From RHKX01 sp963823565 (GTDB lineage Bacteria > Actinomycetota > Thermoleophilia > Solirubrobacterales > 70-9): a stretch of DNA of 64,000 nucleotides. Positions 61,148-64,000 of this stretch are shown piece after piece. Under the pieces are notes generated by a model. It was not told the origin of the DNA. It searched no databases and saw nothing but the letters and a program-made list of their open reading frames with translations. Within the stretch, counting starts at the first letter, position 1. Each line of letters begins with the position of its first letter. The position numbers were made by a program, and so were the translations under genes. The stretch covers positions 620,001 through 684,000 of the forward strand of contig CAWGLR010000003.1 of NCBI GenBank assembly GCA_963823565.1, read 5' to 3'.

Positions 61148-61159
61148 CCGCCAGGTTCC

Positions 61160-61180
61160 GACCCGGCCGCTCGCCGGGTC
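61160..61180. terminator. Terminator-like hairpin between ispH and the RTX gene
   Basis: GACCCGGC and GCCGGGTC pair perfectly over 8 bp with a CGCTC loop, 12 nt after the ispH stop. Convergent genes on both sides could use it. Confidence 0.55.
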
Positions 61181-61208
61181 CGGCGGGAGTGACGCGCACC
61201 CCCGGATA

Positions 61209-61901
61209 CTAGGAACGCACGTCCTCGCAGTTCCTCGGCGGGGGATCCTGGGCGTCGACGTCGCAGCGGTCGTTCTGCGGGCCGCCGTCCTGGCGGTCGC
61301 GGCCGCGATCGCCGTCGAGCGTGTCGTCGCCTGAGCCGCCCCTCAGGTCGTCGGCGGCGGCGCCACCGAGAAGCTTGTCGTCGCCGGAGCCGCCGAGAAT
61401 GCGCTCGCCGAAGCCATTGAGGCCGTCGCCGGTGAGCCGGTCATCGCCGCCGCCTCCCTTGATGACGTCGATCGCTCTCTCGCGCAGATAGGAGGCGCTG
61501 TCGATGCGGTCGCGCCCGGCGCCGCCCTTGAGGATGCCGCCGCCGAGGATCTTGTCGTTGCCCTCGCCTCCCACGACCGTGTCGTCGACGCCACGGCGGC
61601 CGTCGACGAAGTCGTTGCCGGCCTGGCCGTCGCTGTGGTCGGTGTCGTCGCCGCCATGGACCACGTCGTCGCCGGAGCCGCCGCAGATGTAGTCGTCGCC
61701 GTCCTTGCCCTTGATGGTGTCGTCGCCTCCGCCGGCGACGATCACGTCGACGCCCCCCGTCCCGGTGATCCGGTTGTCGCCGGAGCCCTCCACGATCGTG
61801 GCCGGCTTGCCGAAGCAGCTGGCGGCGCGGGGAGCGGCGTCGGCGCCGCGGACGCAGAGCGCGACGAGGGCGACGATCAGGAGGGCTCCTGCCTGCCTCA
61901 C
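61209..61901 (-). CDS. Secreted RTX-type calcium-binding repeat protein
   Basis: 230 residues. A Sec signal (QAGALLIVALVALCVRGADA) is followed by about ten nonapeptide repeats of the GGxGxDxLx type (GGGDDTIKG, GGSGDDVVHGG, GGEGNDKILGG, GGSGDDTLDGD), which form a calcium-loaded beta-roll. Cys at the start of the mature part (ASCFGKP), in YICGGSG and at the end (DRCDVDA, RNCEDV) may form disulfides capping the roll. No catalytic domain is attached. The GTG start is the first codon giving the signal peptide. Confidence 0.85.
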   Translation of the reverse strand: MRQAGALLIVALVALCVRGADAAPRAASCFGKPATIVEGSGDNRITGTGGVDVIVAGGGDDTIKGKDGDDYICGGSGDDVVHGGDDTDHSDGQAGNDFVDGRRGVDDTVVGGEGNDKILGGGILKGGAGRDRIDSASYLRERAIDVIKGGGGDDRLTGDGLNGFGERILGGSGDDKLLGGAAADDLRGGSGDDTLDGDRGRDRQDGGPQNDRCDVDAQDPPPRNCEDVRS

Positions 61902-61952
61902 GGCTGCATCGTCCCCCGGAGCGCGCCCGGCGTCAACCCGGCAACCGCGACC

Positions 61953-62762
61953 CTACTTCGCGCCGGGCGCGAAGCTCAGCGACCAGACCCGCAGCGTCCC
62001 GCGAGGCCAGATCGCGACCTCGTGGATGCCGTGGCGCTCGTGCCGGGCGACCTCGTAGAGGCCGGGGGAGTGGACGTCGATCGGCGGCGCGGGCTCGTCG
62101 TCGACGCGGATCTCGAGCGTCCCCTCGCCGCTGAGCGCGACCCAGGCGCCGCCGCCGGCGTACTCGACCTCGAGCGGCTCGCCCTCCGCGCCGCGCCAGG
62201 AACGGTCGTGGGCGCCGCCGGGGAAGACCTCCTCGCTGGGGCGCTCGATCCGCGGCGGCTTGCCGCCGGGCGCCGGCGGGAGCAGGCTGGGCGGCGGCTC
62301 ACCCTCCTCGGGGGCCAGCTCGGCGCGCAACTCGGCCTCGGTCTCGTGGTAGGCGCCCTCGCCGAAGTGCGCCCAGCGCAGCGTCCCGCCGCGCCGCCAG
62401 AGGAAGGTCGAGGGCCAGCCCTCGCAACCGTAGGCATGCCAGATCCGGTGCCGGGAGTCGTTGGCGACCGCGTAGGGGACGTCGAGGCGCGCGAGCGCGG
62501 CGGCGAGGTCCTCGTCGGAGCGAGCGAGGTCGTTGCGGGGCGAGTGGACGCCGAGGACGGTCAGCCCGCGCTCGCCGAAGCCGCGGTGGAGACCCGCCAC
62601 GAAGGGCAGCGTGCGGACGCTGCTGAGCTCGCCGACCTCGAAGAAGTGGACGAGCAGGGGGCCGCGCGCCGTGACCCGCTCGCTGACCGGCTCGGGGCCG
62701 CCGATCCAGGAGATTCCCGGCGGAAACGGCGGCAGCGGGATGTTGGGGCGAGCGGGGCGCAC
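61953..62762 (-). CDS. Thioredoxin-like protein lacking the active-site cysteines
   Basis: 269 residues. The part from about 30 to 150 aligns with TlpA/DipZ-type thioredoxin domains: PLLVHFFEVGELSSVRTLPFV, GLTVLGVHSPRNDL, VPYAVANDSRHRIWHAYGCE and the cis-Pro motif GWPSTFLWRRGG. Where DipZ has a CINC-type redox motif, this protein has LSSV, so no dithiol is present. The C-terminal beta domain (ADHDRSWRGAEGEPLEVEYA-like to RVWSLSFAPG) resembles the C-terminal carbohydrate-binding-like domain of DipZ. The GTG at 62762 is chosen so as not to overlap the divergent gene. Confidence 0.75.
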   Translation of the reverse strand: MRPARPNIPLPPFPPGISWIGGPEPVSERVTARGPLLVHFFEVGELSSVRTLPFVAGLHRGFGERGLTVLGVHSPRNDLARSDEDLAAALARLDVPYAVANDSRHRIWHAYGCEGWPSTFLWRRGGTLRWAHFGEGAYHETEAELRAELAPEEGEPPPSLLPPAPGGKPPRIERPSEEVFPGGAHDRSWRGAEGEPLEVEYAGGGAWVALSGEGTLEIRVDDEPAPPIDVHSPGLYEVARHERHGIHEVAIWPRGTLRVWSLSFAPGAK

Positions 62763-62832
62763 GCGGCGCGCGAGTCTGGCAGACGTGCGGTCGGATAGGC
62801 TCGCGTCCCGCCGCCGAACACAGGAGAACGCC

Positions 62833-63465
62833 ATGAGGCTCGAGTCGACCACCGCTTCCGTCTGGGACCGCATCGAGGAGGCGCGCAGCCGCCACGACGT
62901 GCTCCAGCATCCCTTCTACGCGCGCTGGTCGGCCGGGGAGCTGTCGCCCGAGGAGCTCGCCGACTACTCCGGCCAGTACCGCCATGCGGTGGTCGCGATC
63001 GCCGATGCGTCCGACGTCGCCGCCGCGGCCCTGCCCGACCGCCCCGAGCTCGCCGCTCACGCGGCCGAGGAGCGCGACCACGTCGCCCTCTGGGACGGCT
63101 TCGTCGAGGCGGTCGGCGGCAGCCCCGAGGCACCCGCGCGGCGCGAGACGCGCGACTGCGTCGGGGTCTGGACCGACCGCGACGGGGCCCTGAGCGCGCT
63201 CGCCCGCCTCTACGCGATCGAGAGCGGCCAGCCGGCGATCTCGGAGACGAAGCTCGAGGGCCTCACCGAGCACTACGGCGTCGCCGACGGCGCCGGCACC
63301 CGCTACTTCACGGTCCACCGCGGTCGCGACGTCGAGCACGCCGCCGAGGGGCGTGCCCTGCTCGAGGAGCTGATCGAGACGCCGGCGGACGAGGACGCGG
63401 TGGTCGCCGCCGCCGAGGAGGCGTTCGCGGCCAACTGGCGCCTGCTCGACGGCGTCTCCCGCTGA
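62833..63465 (+). CDS. Heme-oxygenase-like diiron (HDO/TENA/PqqC-type) family protein
   Basis: 210 residues, all-helical. It carries HPFYARWSAGELSPEELADY and QYRHAVVAIADA, typical of the PqqC/TENA/CADD group, then an EERDH segment, LYAIESGQPAISETKLEGL and YFTVHRGRDVEHAAEG. The last is the H-x3-D-x2-H arrangement that binds iron in heme-oxygenase-like diiron oxidases such as CADD; Glu in YAIES is another ligand position. It may therefore be an iron enzyme acting on a small substrate, not a thiaminase. The ATG has AGGAG 5-9 nt upstream. Confidence 0.78.
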   Translation: MRLESTTASVWDRIEEARSRHDVLQHPFYARWSAGELSPEELADYSGQYRHAVVAIADASDVAAAALPDRPELAAHAAEERDHVALWDGFVEAVGGSPEAPARRETRDCVGVWTDRDGALSALARLYAIESGQPAISETKLEGLTEHYGVADGAGTRYFTVHRGRDVEHAAEGRALLEELIETPADEDAVVAAAEEAFAANWRLLDGVSR

Positions 63466-63508
63466 GCCGAAAGGCGCTGCGCCCGGAGGGGCTCCGGGGT
63501 CGATCATC

Positions 63509-63514
63509 TAGCCT
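63509..63514 (+). promoter_or_regulatory. -10 box (TAGCCT) of the small membrane protein gene
   Basis: TAGCCT is 10 nt before the ATG at 63525. Confidence 0.45.
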
Positions 63515-63524
63515 GGGTGCGGCA

Positions 63525-63686
63525 ATGAGCCGCACGGATCGCGCGATCGGCGTCGTGCTCGGCATCCTCGTCGGGCTCGTCGCCCTCATCCTGTTCGTAT
63601 TCCTCGGCTCGAGCGGGTCGATCGACGCCCCCTCGCTCGACGAGCGGCCGGCGCAGTCCCAGCCGGCACAGGGCGGGCAGCGATGA
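63525..63686 (+). CDS. Small single-span membrane protein
   Basis: 53 residues. After a short basic start (MSRTDRAIG) there is one membrane helix (VVLGILVGLVALILFVFLG) followed by a polar Ser/Pro/Gln-rich tail. The TAGCCT box lies 10 nt before the ATG. The stop overlaps the ATG of the next gene (ATGA), so it is the first gene of an operon continuing off the window. Codon bias is that of real genes here. Function unknown. Confidence 0.65.
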   Translation: MSRTDRAIGVVLGILVGLVALILFVFLGSSGSIDAPSLDERPAQSQPAQGGQR

Positions 63687-64000
63687 ACGTCCGCTCCGCC
63701 CGCGTCGCGGCGGTCCTGATGCCGGGGGCGCTGCTGCTCCACCAGCTCGCGTACGCGCTGGCGGGAGCCGGCCTCGTCGGCGCCCATCACTACCTCGAGG
63801 TGCTCGCGCCGCTGGCGGTGGCCGGGGCCGCGTCGCTGGGCCTCGGCTCCCTGCTCCCGGCCGCCCTCGGACGGCACGACGACGGCCCGCAGCCGTTCCT
63901 GCCGCTGGCGCTCGCAGGCGCCCTCCTCGGCGTCTTCGTCGCCCAGGAGGCGGTCGAGGCGACCTTGCTCGGCGGCGGCGCCGCGGGCTTCGCCGCCTCC
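63683..64000 (+). CDS. Membrane protein, N-terminal part (cut by window edge)
   Basis: 106 codons are visible and remain open to the edge. It begins MNVRSARVAAVLMPGALLLH and has alternating hydrophobic helices with a His pair (VGAHHYLEVLAPLAV) and later LPLALAGALLGVFVAQEAVE. It is an integral membrane protein of unknown type. The ATG overlaps the stop of the 53-residue gene, so the two are translationally coupled. Confidence 0.65.
   Translation, partial: MNVRSARVAAVLMPGALLLHQLAYALAGAGLVGAHHYLEVLAPLAVAGAASLGLGSLLPAALGRHDDGPQPFLPLALAGALLGVFVAQEAVEATLLGGGAAGFAAS

Noticed and set aside
61209..61901. Tandem-looking DNA that might be a CRISPR or satellite array
   Set aside because: The periodicity is 27 nt from nonapeptide RTX protein repeats in an open reading frame; repeats are degenerate and without spacers.

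Overview
The window is 64 kb of very GC-rich chromosome from an actinobacterium. I infer the class Thermoleophilia (Solirubrobacterales-like) from four things: extreme third-position GC, the rpmE / DUF1385 / prfA-prmC-sua5 / rpiB-glyA / atp gene order, a MarP-type protease with a WS/DGAT acyltransferase, and many genes that begin right after a TANNNT -10 box with no Shine-Dalgarno site. No rRNA, tRNA, CRISPR array, prophage or insertion sequence was seen. Genes are tightly packed and many junctions are ATGA/GTGA overlaps.

Layout: 1-7 kb holds the tail of an ETF:quinone oxidoreductase gene, dinB behind a LexA box, a VOC protein, an ArsC-like protein coupled to DUF2237, a probable deletion scar, a lipoprotein, rpmE, DUF1385 and a cation efflux protein. 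7-12 kb has a PAS-GGDEF-EAL protein, then prfA-prmC-sua5 (translation termination and tRNA t6A). 12-16.6 kb has rpiB-glyA, a DUF354 protein and a WecA/TagO-type lipid carrier sugar-phosphate transferase. 17-24.4 kb is the complete F1Fo ATP synthase operon (atpBEFHAGDC), led by a small membrane protein where atpI usually sits. 24.4-34.2 kb is an envelope-polysaccharide block: LytR-CpsA-Psr ligase, UDP-glucose dehydrogenase, two sugar nucleotidyltransferases and phosphoglucose/phosphomannose isomerase, followed by homoserine kinase. Three genes here carry single-base frameshifts.

34.5-40.9 kb has an orphan ParA, a zinc ribbon protein, an SRPBCC protein, a lipoprotein, a MecA-like penicillin-binding protein divergent from a MarP-like serine protease, an HxlR regulator and a GGCT-like gene. 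40.9-47.5 kb is an addB-addA recombination helicase-nuclease operon, with Fe-S-type cysteine sets in both subunits. 47.6-53.5 kb has hypothetical genes, an fxsA operon, a MIP18/SufT-like gene and an unrecognised two-gene cassette. 53.6-64 kb has a Tat-exported PhoX-like protein, an EamA-like transporter, a WS/DGAT gene and an M28 peptidase gene that share an 18-bp bidirectional promoter, an RDD protein, ispH, an RTX-repeat secreted protein, a cysteine-less thioredoxin-like protein, a heme-oxygenase-like diiron enzyme and two membrane proteins at the edge.

The most notable non-coding signals are the leaderless promoter pattern, the bidirectional promoter at 58.16 kb, a 43-nt palindromic repeat present twice, a large cruciform at 6.14 kb and a LexA box abutting the dinB start codon. 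I found no clear-cut new multi-gene system. The best candidate for something undescribed is the two-gene cassette at 51.7-53.5 kb.
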